Positions 27,115 through 36,449 of a DNA stretch of 43,817 bases are shown one piece after another. The DNA lies in assembly GCA_023666665.1 (NCBI GenBank), contig JAMPBN010000007.1, positions 1-43,817 of the forward strand, in the 5' to 3' direction. Position 1 is the stretch's first letter. Every line of letters begins with the position of its first letter. Below the pieces are notes generated by a model. The model was not told where the DNA came from and made no database searches. It worked only from the letters and a program-made list of their open reading frames with translations. The stretch comes from Prevotella sp. (GTDB lineage: Bacteria > Bacteroidota > Bacteroidia > Bacteroidales > Muribaculaceae). The translations under genes and the position numbers were made by a program.

Positions 27115-28266
27115 TTAGTTACCGGACAAATTTGAGGGATAGTTGTAGGCAATCAATCCGAACTGAGTGGCTGCGGCTATACAGTATGCTGCTACTTCGC
27201 TTTGAATTTCTTCGTAGTCGGGCCATACTGTTGTGTCGGTAAAACCATATAGCTGCATCGGTATGCCGTTGGCATCTCCCGCGAGCAGACGCACCATAGT
27301 CAATGCATTGCTGCCGGTGGTGTGATTCAGCTTGGGATGTTTATTCATATAGTCAAAACAGAACTTGCGATATTTGTCGAGGTTTGTTGTGGTGGGGTCG
27401 TCTTTATCCGGCTTTATTGAGCTGACATCTATAAGAATATTACGGCAGAAGCGCCGCATTTTTGACTCGCCCATTGAGCGCCAGTTTTGAAATGATGTGC
27501 TTACTAAAGTATATGGGGGGAGCATCACGGTGGTGTTGTCGAAATTCAACACTTTCACTACCGAGATGGTTACATCCGTAACTACGCCGTCGGCGAGGGT
27601 ACCGGGTACGGTAATCCAGTCGCCTACGTGGAGCATGTCGTTATTGCTCATTTGAATACCGGCGACGAAGCCGAGAATGCTGTCGCGAAATACGAGCATC
27701 AGTGCAGCGGCAAAGGCACCCAATCCGCCGAGCAATATTGCAGGCGATTTGTTGATTAATACGCTGACGGCAATTATTGCGATTATAATCCAGACAATAC
27801 CGATTGCAACTTCATAAATACCTTTAAGCGGTAAACGTTTTTGGTTTTCGTGTGCATCATAGCGAATCCATATATATTTGAACGCCGCGCATATTGCCAT
27901 ACCCAATGTTATAAGCATATACACTATGGTAAGTCGCATTGCCCATACGTGCCAGCCGTCTGTTATCCGAAAGGCGATTGGCAGACATATCAACAAAACG
28001 ATTGGCGGAATTATATGGCAGCTCGTGCTTAAAGTGTGTGCTTTCAGAAGGTCGCGCCCCCACGCCGTGTTGCGCAGCTTAACCCAGCGACGCAAAGACC
28101 ATAGTATTATTTTACGCAATACCCAACCGATAAGCAGAGCTACGGCAACTATTATTAACAGATAGATTACTTCCTCGAGACGTGGCGTCTTGTCAAGACC
28201 GATGCGGTCAAGACATTTATCAATAAAGCCGAGGAGCGTTTGGGCAAGTTTATGTGAGGGTATCAT
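27115..28266 (-). CDS. Mechanosensitive ion channel, MscS family (YbdG/MscM-like)
   Basis: The 383-aa inner-membrane protein has about five hydrophobic helices (VIYLLIIVAVALLIGWVL, IIPPIVLLICLPIAF, MRLTIVYMLITLGMAICAA, GIVWIIIAIIAVSVLI and the pore helix). The pore-lining segment GGLGAFAAALMLVFRDSI is followed by the beta domain (HVGDWITVPGTLADGVVTDV, VMLPPYTLVSTSFQNWR), as in MscS. Such channels open on membrane tension and release solutes during hypo-osmotic shock. The long N-terminal part and the VLPPY-type beta region resemble YbdG. It starts 33 nt after the MBL gene, past a short inverted repeat. Confidence 0.9.
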   Translation of the reverse strand: MIPSHKLAQTLLGFIDKCLDRIGLDKTPRLEEVIYLLIIVAVALLIGWVLRKIILWSLRRWVKLRNTAWGRDLLKAHTLSTSCHIIPPIVLLICLPIAFRITDGWHVWAMRLTIVYMLITLGMAICAAFKYIWIRYDAHENQKRLPLKGIYEVAIGIVWIIIAIIAVSVLINKSPAILLGGLGAFAAALMLVFRDSILGFVAGIQMSNNDMLHVGDWITVPGTLADGVVTDVTISVVKVLNFDNTTVMLPPYTLVSTSFQNWRSMGESKMRRFCRNILIDVSSIKPDKDDPTTTNLDKYRKFCFDYMNKHPKLNHTTGSNALTMVRLLAGDANGIPMQLYGFTDTTVWPDYEEIQSEVAAYCIAAATQFGLIAYNYPSNLSGN

Positions 28267-28274
28267 ATCGTGAA

Positions 28275-28299
28275 ACGTTTTATAATACCCTTAAAACGT
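28275..28299. repeat. 8-bp inverted repeat between MBL and MscS genes
   Basis: ACGTTTTA (28275-28282) and TAAAACGT (28292-28299) are perfect complements with a 9-nt loop. They start right after the MBL stop codon on the minus strand. It may be an RNA stem-loop that attenuates transcription or protects the upstream 3' end. No clear U-run follows. Confidence 0.45.
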
Positions 28300-28917
28300 C
28301 TATGAGTCGGCTATTGTTGAGCTTGGGCCGTGGCCGGGGAGCAGTTTGGTCGTACCGGGGAGCTTATGCAGCTTCGCTACCGACTGCATCAGCGTTTGAT
28401 AATCTCCGCCGGGCAGGTCAGTACGGCCAACGTTACCGTCAGAAAAAAGGGTATCGCCGGTGATTACCCATCCATCGGCGGGCGCATACAGCGATATTCC
28501 GCCGGGCGAATGCCCCGGAGTTTCGATAACTTTAATTTTCTCAGTTCCCAAGGTCAGTGTATCGCCCTCGCTCAAGCGGATAATCTCGCCAACATTGTCA
28601 AAGTTATTGAATACGCCGAACATACGAGCCTGACCGGAAATATCGTTACCTAAAAATTCGTCTGCCTGGTTGGCGCGGGTTTTAATGCCGTATTTTTGGG
28701 TGATATGTGCGTTGCCAAAGCAGTGGTCAAGGTGAAGATGTGTGTTTAAAAGGTATTTGAGAGTCAGGTTTTCCTTGTCGATATAATTATCGAGAGCATC
28801 ATTTTCGGCAGGAGAAATCATACCCGGGTCTACGACCATAGCTTCGCGTGAAGCCGGGTCGTAGACCAGGTAGCAGTTCTCACCGAACATATTGAATGTA
28901 AATCGGACAATCTTCAT
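28300..28917 (-). CDS. Metallo-beta-lactamase-fold hydrolase (glyoxalase II-like)
   Basis: The 205-aa protein has the MBL zinc motif H60-L-H62-L-D64-H65 (NTHLHLDHCFGN), then ETPGHSPGGISLY, VITGDTLFSDGNVGRTDLPG and the terminal LLPGHGPSSTI. This compact, secretion-signal-free form resembles GloB-type thioesterases and is common in Bacteroidales as 'MBL fold metallo-hydrolase'. The substrate is unknown; S-lactoylglutathione is unlikely in this phylum. Its start overlaps the exported M3 peptidase gene by 4 nt (ATGA). Confidence 0.88.
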   Translation of the reverse strand: MKIVRFTFNMFGENCYLVYDPASREAMVVDPGMISPAENDALDNYIDKENLTLKYLLNTHLHLDHCFGNAHITQKYGIKTRANQADEFLGNDISGQARMFGVFNNFDNVGEIIRLSEGDTLTLGTEKIKVIETPGHSPGGISLYAPADGWVITGDTLFSDGNVGRTDLPGGDYQTLMQSVAKLHKLPGTTKLLPGHGPSSTIADS

Positions 28918-31043
28918 TTAATCAGTCCGCGGTTGCGAAGCAGTGCGTTTACATCGGGTTTGCGGCCACGGAATTGGATATAGAGCTTCATCGGGTCGTC
29001 AGAACCTCCGGCTTCAAGCACGTTGTGTTTGAACGATTCTGCCGTAGCGGGGTCGAAAATTCCTTTTTCTTCAAACAGTTCAAAGCCGTCGCTGTCGAGA
29101 ACCTCCGCCCAAAGATATGTATAGTAGCCGGAGGCGTAGCCGTCAGAGCCAAACACGTGTTTGAAGTAGGGCGAGCGATAGCGGAATTGAAGTTCGGCGG
29201 GCATTTGAAGTTTTTCGGCAACCGAGCGTTCAAAATCAAGAACGTTTACGCTGTCGCCGTCTTCAAGGTTGAGCTTGCCCCATTCGAGGTCAAGAATAGA
29301 AGCACCTGCGAGTTCGCCGGTGGTAAAGCCCTGATTGTGTTGAAGCGCTGCTTGAAGCTTTGCAATCAATTCGTCGGGAATAACTTCACCGGTCTTCCAG
29401 TGGTGAGCATACATCTTCAGCATCTGTGGTGCCACTGCCCAATGCTCGTGAATCTGACTGGGAAGCTCCACAAAGTCGCGGTCAACGTTGGTACCGGCCT
29501 GAGAGCGATATTGTGCCTGAGTAAGCATTCCGTGCAAACCGTGACCAAATTCGTGGAAAAGAGTTTCCACATCGTCAATCGAAAGCAAAGCGGGAGTAGT
29601 GGCGGTCGGGCGGGTAAAGTTGCCAACGTTATAGATAATCGGCGTTATACGATTGCCGTTTTCATCCTTATAAGCACCCTTGAACTCACTCATCCATGCA
29701 CCCTGACGTTTTGAAGCGCGGGGAAAATAGTCGTTCATAAACACTGCGATGTGTTCGCCGGTTTTGGCATCGGTAACGTCATAAACCTTTACTTCGGGGT
29801 GATATTTCGGAGCATCGGGTAGCTCTTGGAAATTCACACCATAAAGAGTGTTAGCCATTTTGAATACGCCGTTGAGCACGGAATCGACTGCAAAATATTG
29901 GCGCAGTTCGTCTTCATCAAGATCGTATTTCAGCTGACGCACTTTTTCAGCATAATACGCGTAGTCCCAAGGCATAATCTTCTCGTCCGTGAGCTGCTGC
30001 ATTTCAGCAACTTCTTCGTTTACGCGGATGCGTGCAGCCTCCCAAACTTTATTGAGCAAATCCATTGCAGCCTCGGGAGTCTTTGCCATAACATTTGCCG
30101 TTGCATACGAAGCGAAATCTGGATAGCCTAAAAGTTTTGCCTTTTTGGTGCGTTCGCGGACTATGGCATTGATTACCGGGCTGTTGTCATATTTTCCGGA
30201 AGATGCCAATGAGGTATATCCGTCATAGACCTGACGGCGAAGATCGCGGTCGGCAGCATATTGCAAAACAGGGAGGCGGCTGGGAGCATGGAGAGTAAAC
30301 GAGTATGTCCCCTCGGGTAAATTACGTTCAGCCGCAGCTTCGGCAGCTGCATCAACAATGCCCTGAGGCAGTCCGGCCAAACGTGTGGTATCGGTAATGT
30401 TGATTACAAACTCATTGGTAGCCGCCAGGAGGTTTTTGTTATATTTTAAAAACAAATCGGTGAGTCGGCTATTTACAGCCTTGAGCGAATCCTGATCAGC
30501 GGCTGAAAGAAGCGCACCGTTGCGAACAGCGTCGCGATAGGTCTGCTCCACCAATCTCATTTGGGAAGTGTTGAGACCGAGAGAGTTGCGCTTGTCATAA
30601 ACTGCTTTAATGCGAGCAAAAAGCTTCGGATTCATCGACATCTCGTCGGCCCATTGTTGAGCCTCTGCATAGAAGTCGGCGGCCACTGCCTCTGACTCGG
30701 GAGAGTTAAGCGCCTCGTCAAGTCCCGAAAAAAGCAGCGAGACTTTTGTCAGCAACTCCCCGCTATTGTCGAGCGCGAGAATGGTATTATTGAAAGTCGG
30801 AACTTCCGGATTTTCAATTATGGCATTGACTTCGTTTTTCTGTTGAGCTATTGCCTCACGCAATGCGGGCATATAGTCCGACACTTTGATTTGCTCAAAG
30901 GGGGGAATTTCATACTGCGTCTTATATTCAGAGAGCAGCGGATTATTGCGGTTGATACTTGGCATTGTGTCTTTTGCTGTGACATAAACGGCAGTTGCGC
31001 CCACCAAGGCTACAGCTGCAAGAAAGATATATTGCTTCTTCAT
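28914..31043 (-). CDS. Exported M3 family peptidase (dipeptidyl carboxypeptidase-like)
   Basis: The 709-aa M3 zinc peptidase has an N-terminal hydrophobic leader (KKQYIFLAAVALVGATAVYV), so it should act in the periplasm. The HEFGH site is at residues 497-501 (FHEFGHGLHGMLTQ), with NVDRDFVELPSQIHEHW as the downstream zinc-ligand segment and SDGYASGYYTYLWAEVLDSD as the substrate loop. It is a paralogue of the cytoplasmic enzyme at 15706-17703, with the same motifs. It would hydrolyse peptides from protein degradation in the envelope. It has its own consensus promoter reaching into the end of the macroglobulin gene and overlaps the MBL gene by 4 nt. Confidence 0.92.
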   Translation of the reverse strand: MKKQYIFLAAVALVGATAVYVTAKDTMPSINRNNPLLSEYKTQYEIPPFEQIKVSDYMPALREAIAQQKNEVNAIIENPEVPTFNNTILALDNSGELLTKVSLLFSGLDEALNSPESEAVAADFYAEAQQWADEMSMNPKLFARIKAVYDKRNSLGLNTSQMRLVEQTYRDAVRNGALLSAADQDSLKAVNSRLTDLFLKYNKNLLAATNEFVINITDTTRLAGLPQGIVDAAAEAAAERNLPEGTYSFTLHAPSRLPVLQYAADRDLRRQVYDGYTSLASSGKYDNSPVINAIVRERTKKAKLLGYPDFASYATANVMAKTPEAAMDLLNKVWEAARIRVNEEVAEMQQLTDEKIMPWDYAYYAEKVRQLKYDLDEDELRQYFAVDSVLNGVFKMANTLYGVNFQELPDAPKYHPEVKVYDVTDAKTGEHIAVFMNDYFPRASKRQGAWMSEFKGAYKDENGNRITPIIYNVGNFTRPTATTPALLSIDDVETLFHEFGHGLHGMLTQAQYRSQAGTNVDRDFVELPSQIHEHWAVAPQMLKMYAHHWKTGEVIPDELIAKLQAALQHNQGFTTGELAGASILDLEWGKLNLEDGDSVNVLDFERSVAEKLQMPAELQFRYRSPYFKHVFGSDGYASGYYTYLWAEVLDSDGFELFEEKGIFDPATAESFKHNVLEAGGSDDPMKLYIQFRGRKPDVNALLRNRGLIK

Positions 31044-31050
31044 AATGCTA

Positions 31051-31081
31051 CAAAGTTAGTGATTAATTTTGGTTTGTGCAA
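31051..31081 (-). promoter_or_regulatory. Promoter of the exported M3 peptidase gene
   Basis: On the minus strand TTG (31081-31079), a 20-nt spacer and TAACTTTG (31058-31051) form a full consensus promoter. Its -33 part lies inside the last codons of the macroglobulin gene. The -7 box ends 7 nt before ATG 31043, leaving at most a few nt of leader. Confidence 0.65.
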
Positions 31082-34000
31082 CATTCATTGCCCGCAGTGT
31101 GGCTCTGAAACTCCGGGGCATATTGGCTTTGGACCTCGGCCGGGGCAAGTATAAACTCGCCCTGTTCAGTGACATAGAAAGTTTCAGAAATTGTGGTTTT
31201 ACCCTTGACGAGTCTGTTAAAATACCAGTTGGTACACGTTGCGGTTGGTTCGCGATAAGCAGTCAACCAGCCGAGCCACAGCGTTGACGGGATTTGATCT
31301 ACGACTTCCATACCGGCGCAATGCGGTTGCTTTACGAGAACGTAGTCCAAATCTTGCGAGGCATCGAGTGTTAAGATAATCTCAACTTTTTCACCAACTT
31401 TCATTTTGCCATTAATCTGTCGGGTTAGTTTTAATTGTTCGGAACTGAATGCTTCGACTTTCTGAATAGAATCGACCGATGCCGAGAATATTCCTCCCCA
31501 AGCCGGGAACTTACTTTTTATAATATTGACTTTGCCACCTTCGGGGAGATTTAGACGAAATTCGCCTGAGAATTTTTCAACCCGAGGTTCAAAGTCTTGG
31601 CCATTAACTTTTACGCTAAGTTCATTTGCGGCCGGTACGAGCCAGTTGGCTCCCGAGTTGAGAATCGAAGCCACGAGATTGCTGACTTCAAGACCCGAAC
31701 CCCAGTCCATGCTCTGTTTGCGAGAAACGTATTCGTTGCGAATATATTCCACCTCGGGGCAACCGGGTTCTACTTTGGCAAAAGCGTTGAGCAGGGTAGG
31801 GGAAAGAGGCAACTGCGCCCACGCTTCGTGCTGACGCAGCGATTCAATCAACTTATGCGATGTGGTGGGATAATTGTTGTCATATAATATTATAGCGGCT
31901 TGAGCAATGCCTTGGAGCGACAAATCGCGCCAATGTCCCACAAGATATTGCACCGATGCATCTGCCGCACGTTTTGCGGGAGCCGACTGACGGACTTCAG
32001 GGAATTTTGAGCGCAACATCAGGTATTCAGTGAATCGGGCATTTTTGTCTTTTGCATAAATTCTTGCCACTTCTTTGTCAAGATAAGTTACGCAGCCATT
32101 CACAACTTTCTCAAGGTCTTTTGACTCAGGACAATATCCAAGACTGCGTAATTGCGCAATGATTGAAAGCACCGATTGCGTTATCCACATAGAGGGTTCA
32201 TTACAGTTTTGAGTCCAAGCTAAACCGCCGTTTCTGGTAAGCTTGGTGAGGGTCGCGATTGCCGACTTGATGGTTTTGTCAATCTCCTTATTATTAAAGA
32301 GCAATAGCAATCTTGCGCGTTGGTCGGTTTCGCTTTGAGCGGCATCAACGAATGGCGTGGATTGCAACAAGGCTGTCTTCAAATCCTCATTTTTGAGAAG
32401 CTGAGAAATCAACACCGAATCCTCGTTTTCCCATGAGTGAAGTGCCCGGCCAATTTCCGGATGCTGCCGTAAAAGTCCTCGGGCTGTCGCCGCGCTGAAA
32501 AGAGCAGAAACTGCATCCAAAGCACTTTGGTTATTTGATGCAATTAGACCCGGAAGCGCACTGACGCATTGCCAAACGGCGTTGGGTGTAAAAGTCAACA
32601 CTCCACCTCGCGGAATTTCAAGTTCGGTATCGGTTGAATCAGATGGCAAGAATATCGGTTTTCCGGTGCGGACATCAACGCGGTTTGGCAATATTGCAAT
32701 TATAGATTGTTCACCATCAGTGAAATTGCCGGCTTTGGCACGCACACGGATTCCAAACATTGAAACATCAGGAGCTGTGAAATCCAATGAGATAACATCT
32801 GAACCCATAGCATCAAGTTCGGTTGAAAAGTCCTTGTGCGCAAAAACTGTTCCGCTTGCGGGGTCAAACAATTCAATCATAGATTCAACCAGAGCAGCCG
32901 AATCAGTATTATTCATAACTACGGATTGCAGCATGATCTTGTCACCAACACGAAGGAATCGCGGCAATTGAGGCTGCACCATTACAGGTTTAGAAGTAAC
33001 AATTTCTGTGATTTTTGAGCCATACAGCATATCTTTGTCATACGCAAGGAGATTTACCGCCCAGGTGGTGTTTGCGTTGGGAGCAACAAATTGCAATTGC
33101 AGTGTGCCATCTGAGTTGGTGGTCAATGTCGGTTTCCACAATGCCACGGCAACTTCAGGCAAACGATATTGGTCTGCTGCGTTTTGCTCTGTATCATCCT
33201 CAACCGTTGTGGATGCGTCAGCCGTTTCCATATCTACGGCTGATTCTTCCACCATATCATAAACTGCTCCGGTTGCCATGTTTTTTGACATAAGCATACG
33301 TGACATAGTCCCATAGTCATACAACCTAAAAGACGGCCAGGTTTGGTCCCATAGATTAAAAGATGAGTGAATTGATGAAAACGGGTCATATAGATTTGCC
33401 CGGGTTGAATTAGATGCCAATGTTTCATGGCTTGAAGCTTCCTCAATATTGAAACTTTTTCCGTAGATATATGGTGTGTTAAATCGCCAGGTAAACGGCT
33501 GAAGAGTATCAAGCGCCTTGCAATAAACATCAGCTATAAGGGCAGAATTTGCTGCTGTGCCTGTAATGTCCTTAACCTTGATTATCCACACGTCTTTTTC
33601 GCCGGGTGTCATATTGTCGCGCAGCGATTCGATTTCAATTTCCAGCTTGCGGGCAACGTCTGGACGAGAAATTTTAACGGACACGCTCTCATATCTGTAA
33701 TTTCTCAGAGTCATTAACGACATCTGCGCATTGTTGACTTTTTTGGGTATTTCAACGTCAATAAAGAAGTTGCCTTGTTGAGGCGTAAGCCAACGTTGTT
33801 CAATTATGCTGTCAGGGGTCCATACGGTCATTAATATGTGACTGTCAGCAAAAGAGGTGCCGACCAATAATTTGTCACCCGGATTTGCAGTCACGACAGG
33901 CACGAATAATGCCGATTTCGTCGGAGGCATTGCATCATCACGGCGATAAACAATCACATCATATTCAACATCAGCGGCATCATTGGCAGTTACTTTGACT

Positions 34001-35982
34001 TTATACTCTCCCGAGGGAACGTTGTTCCAGCTCTCATCCGGAACAATTGAGTCGTTAAGGGTAAATATCGGTTTTATATCAGTTGGGTTGCCGTTGCTGT
34101 CAAGTACCCTGAATTTGGGAGCGTTTCCGACTTCTACGTATTCACCAATGTTTCCCTCAATGTAGTATCTGTTGAAGGGAATAAATGTGGACTCCTCGCG
34201 GCTTTCTCCCGCTTGAGAGGTTACCACTGCAGTTGCTGAAAGATTCACTTCATTCGGTACAGTTATTTGCACCGAGAAGTAACCGTTACTGTCAGTGGTC
34301 GTGGTATCGGTGGCTACCTCATCGTCCACAGCATTGCGGAAATTGCGGAACCATATCCATTTAGGCAACTCGTTGACGGAGATATTGACGTTGGCGTTTG
34401 AAATCGGGAAACCATTATAACCAACTGCTTGACCATAAATCCTCACAGTTGTGGAATCTATATGTTCGGCATTGGTTTCTACCACAAAAGTCGGTGCTTT
34501 ATAGTCGGTTACCAAAACGTAAGCATTGTCGTATTCCTCTACCGTGATTATATATCTTCCGGTGAGGCCATCTTTTGGTAGAGCAAATTCGCCGCTGATA
34601 CGGCCGAAATCATCTGATGTCAACGTAAGTTCGGCAACGTTCTGCCAATTGACATTTTTGAGTATTACCTTCGCAGAAGTTCCGCCCAAAAGTTTAAGTT
34701 TCATTCCTTTGGCCTCCATTAAGGTAGCAACAAAACGCAGTTTATCACCGGGATGATAAATAGCTCTATCCGTAAGGATATTTGCATTTTTGCGGCTGTT
34801 CGTATTCGGTTCATACCCACCGTAAGAATAAATAGAGGGTGAATATTTGTCGTTTCCACGTTGTGCGGTAATGACGTGTAGGTCATTTGTGATGAATTTC
34901 ACGTCTGTTTGCAGCGATCCGTTTTTTACATCAAGAGCCATAGTGTCAAACTTCTTGTTTCCATATATTGGCTTGGCCATCAAAAAGTCCGTCACCGTGA
35001 TTTCAGTGTAATCCTGATTCTTCTTATTAAGTCCGTCATAGGTGGGATAGATGCGGTATGTGCCATATTCTTCCAGTATCAGGTCGACTACTGTGTCAAT
35101 TTGGAATACTCCGGATCCATTAAAGTTCAAATCAATCGTTTTTACCGTCTTGGCTATGGGTCGCTGCATCTTTATCTCTAATTTGGCAGTATTCAGACAG
35201 ATTGCCTGGACATTTATTTTCATAACATCATTTTTGGCAACCACAGAGTTGCAACTGATGTTGATTGACGGCCATGTAAGTGCTTCGATAGCCTCACGAG
35301 TCTCTTTACCCTGATTGTTTTTAATCAATTCATACGCTTCCTTACGTTCATTGAAAGTGTATGCTTGCTTCGCCATAGCAAGAATCAAATATTTCGCAAC
35401 TGGTGAATTACGATGTTCTATATAGATATTTTTGTAATCTTCAAAATTCCGTGCTTTACGTAACTGCAGATAAGCGAGCGGATAAGGCCGATTCGCATCA
35501 TAGTCAATCGCAGCATCAATAATTGAATCAGATTCGGATTGAGCAACAGCAAAATCATAAAGGGTAGGGAAGAACAGCTCATCAGCGTTTATAACCGTTT
35601 TCCAATCGGCGCTTTGAGCTGCTTTCAAGTCATTGCCATACTGCAATATTGCCTTAGAAACCAGAGAGTCTTCCTGTTGAGCCGATGCTTGGGCAAGAAG
35701 AATCATTGCTTTTCCGGTCGGTGAATCTACTTTTTCACTAACCTCTGAAAAGTATTGCATTGTGGTCTCCAACTTGTCGGGGTTAATCGCTGCTTGAGCC
35801 AATCCATAATCGAGTAATGCTCTGACTGCGGCCTGAGGATTTTTATTTTTGATTGCCGATTTCAATTCCATATCGGCATTCTTGCTTACGATTTTGGGGT
35901 AAGCAAAATCGGGTTTTGAAAGCTGAGTCCCAAAACCCGTTAATGCTATTAGTGACATCGCGAATACGCTTAATAATTTCAT
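31063..35982 (-). CDS. Alpha-2-macroglobulin family protein (MG2-domain, no thioester)
   Basis: At 1639 aa this is the largest protein in the window. It has a signal peptide (MKLLSVFAMSLIALTGFGTQ) and an N-terminal helical region. An MG2-type segment follows (NILTDRAIYHPGDKLRFVATL), then further beta-sandwich MG domains and a C-terminal helical toroid-like region (TKLTRNGGLAWTQNCNEPSM) ending in a receptor-domain-like part. Bacterial A2Ms are thought to trap proteases that enter the periplasm. The thioester motif CxEQ is absent: the expected region reads AVWQCVSALPGLI, so it belongs to the thioester-less class. No PbpC partner is adjacent. It overlaps the Spy-like gene by 4 nt and is the terminal gene of the sigma-factor operon. 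Confidence 0.9.
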   Translation of the reverse strand: MKLLSVFAMSLIALTGFGTQLSKPDFAYPKIVSKNADMELKSAIKNKNPQAAVRALLDYGLAQAAINPDKLETTMQYFSEVSEKVDSPTGKAMILLAQASAQQEDSLVSKAILQYGNDLKAAQSADWKTVINADELFFPTLYDFAVAQSESDSIIDAAIDYDANRPYPLAYLQLRKARNFEDYKNIYIEHRNSPVAKYLILAMAKQAYTFNERKEAYELIKNNQGKETREAIEALTWPSINISCNSVVAKNDVMKINVQAICLNTAKLEIKMQRPIAKTVKTIDLNFNGSGVFQIDTVVDLILEEYGTYRIYPTYDGLNKKNQDYTEITVTDFLMAKPIYGNKKFDTMALDVKNGSLQTDVKFITNDLHVITAQRGNDKYSPSIYSYGGYEPNTNSRKNANILTDRAIYHPGDKLRFVATLMEAKGMKLKLLGGTSAKVILKNVNWQNVAELTLTSDDFGRISGEFALPKDGLTGRYIITVEEYDNAYVLVTDYKAPTFVVETNAEHIDSTTVRIYGQAVGYNGFPISNANVNISVNELPKWIWFRNFRNAVDDEVATDTTTTDSNGYFSVQITVPNEVNLSATAVVTSQAGESREESTFIPFNRYYIEGNIGEYVEVGNAPKFRVLDSNGNPTDIKPIFTLNDSIVPDESWNNVPSGEYKVKVTANDAADVEYDVIVYRRDDAMPPTKSALFVPVVTANPGDKLLVGTSFADSHILMTVWTPDSIIEQRWLTPQQGNFFIDVEIPKKVNNAQMSLMTLRNYRYESVSVKISRPDVARKLEIEIESLRDNMTPGEKDVWIIKVKDITGTAANSALIADVYCKALDTLQPFTWRFNTPYIYGKSFNIEEASSHETLASNSTRANLYDPFSSIHSSFNLWDQTWPSFRLYDYGTMSRMLMSKNMATGAVYDMVEESAVDMETADASTTVEDDTEQNAADQYRLPEVAVALWKPTLTTNSDGTLQLQFVAPNANTTWAVNLLAYDKDMLYGSKITEIVTSKPVMVQPQLPRFLRVGDKIMLQSVVMNNTDSAALVESMIELFDPASGTVFAHKDFSTELDAMGSDVISLDFTAPDVSMFGIRVRAKAGNFTDGEQSIIAILPNRVDVRTGKPIFLPSDSTDTELEIPRGGVLTFTPNAVWQCVSALPGLIASNNQSALDAVSALFSAATARGLLRQHPEIGRALHSWENEDSVLISQLLKNEDLKTALLQSTPFVDAAQSETDQRARLLLLFNNKEIDKTIKSAIATLTKLTRNGGLAWTQNCNEPSMWITQSVLSIIAQLRSLGYCPESKDLEKVVNGCVTYLDKEVARIYAKDKNARFTEYLMLRSKFPEVRQSAPAKRAADASVQYLVGHWRDLSLQGIAQAAIILYDNNYPTTSHKLIESLRQHEAWAQLPLSPTLLNAFAKVEPGCPEVEYIRNEYVSRKQSMDWGSGLEVSNLVASILNSGANWLVPAANELSVKVNGQDFEPRVEKFSGEFRLNLPEGGKVNIIKSKFPAWGGIFSASVDSIQKVEAFSSEQLKLTRQINGKMKVGEKVEIILTLDASQDLDYVLVKQPHCAGMEVVDQIPSTLWLGWLTAYREPTATCTNWYFNRLVKGKTTISETFYVTEQGEFILAPAEVQSQYAPEFQSHTAGNECCTNQN

Positions 35983-36449
35983 TTCTTTCCTTTTTCTTGT
36001 TGCATCAATTTGCGTTGAAATTCAAACTCAACATGACGCAATTTGTACAGCTGTCGTTTGGTGATGACTTTACGAAATTCGCTCTCATATTTCGACTCAA
36101 TCTTTGCCAATTCGTGATTCAATTGATATTGAGCGGTTATGGCGCGGTTATAATCTTCTTCGATAGCAGCAGCTCCTTTCTTTTTAATTTCTTTTTCAAG
36201 ATTGCGCACTTTGCGTTCAGCTTCGTGTCGTTCAGATTCTTTTGCATCATAAAGACGGAAAAAATCGGCCTGCTGCGCTTCGGTAAGGTCTAATTCCTTG
36301 ACCATAAAGTTATGTTTCGCAGCTTTGAGTTTGCGAAACCATTCGGTGCGTTCCTTGTCGCCTCCCTTGGGTCCACCCTTAGGCTTGTCGGCAAGGAGAT
36401 TAAGAGGAGAGAGAACTGCGAGGAGAAGTAATAGTTTTAAATATTTCAT
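35979..36449 (-). CDS. Spy/CpxP-like periplasmic protein
   Basis: The 156-aa protein has a signal peptide (KYLKLLLLLAVLSPLNLLA) and a highly charged helical body. LDLTEAQQADFFRLYD near residues 53-68 resembles the LTxxQ motif of Spy/CpxP chaperones and metal sensors. The following helices (AERKVRNLEKEIKKKG, QLNHELAKIESKYESEF) suit a coiled-coil cradle. It is probably a periplasmic chaperone or stress sensor. It is flanked by 4-nt overlaps with the putative anti-sigma gene and the macroglobulin gene, so all three are produced together. The role in sensing is inference. Confidence 0.7.
   Translation of the reverse strand: MKYLKLLLLLAVLSPLNLLADKPKGGPKGGDKERTEWFRKLKAAKHNFMVKELDLTEAQQADFFRLYDAKESERHEAERKVRNLEKEIKKKGAAAIEEDYNRAITAQYQLNHELAKIESKYESEFRKVITKRQLYKLRHVEFEFQRKLMQQEKGKK

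Noticed and set aside
28974-29714. 246-codon open frame antisense to the exported M3 peptidase
   Set aside because: It mirrors the conserved peptidase coding sequence and has no recognisable domain or start signal.
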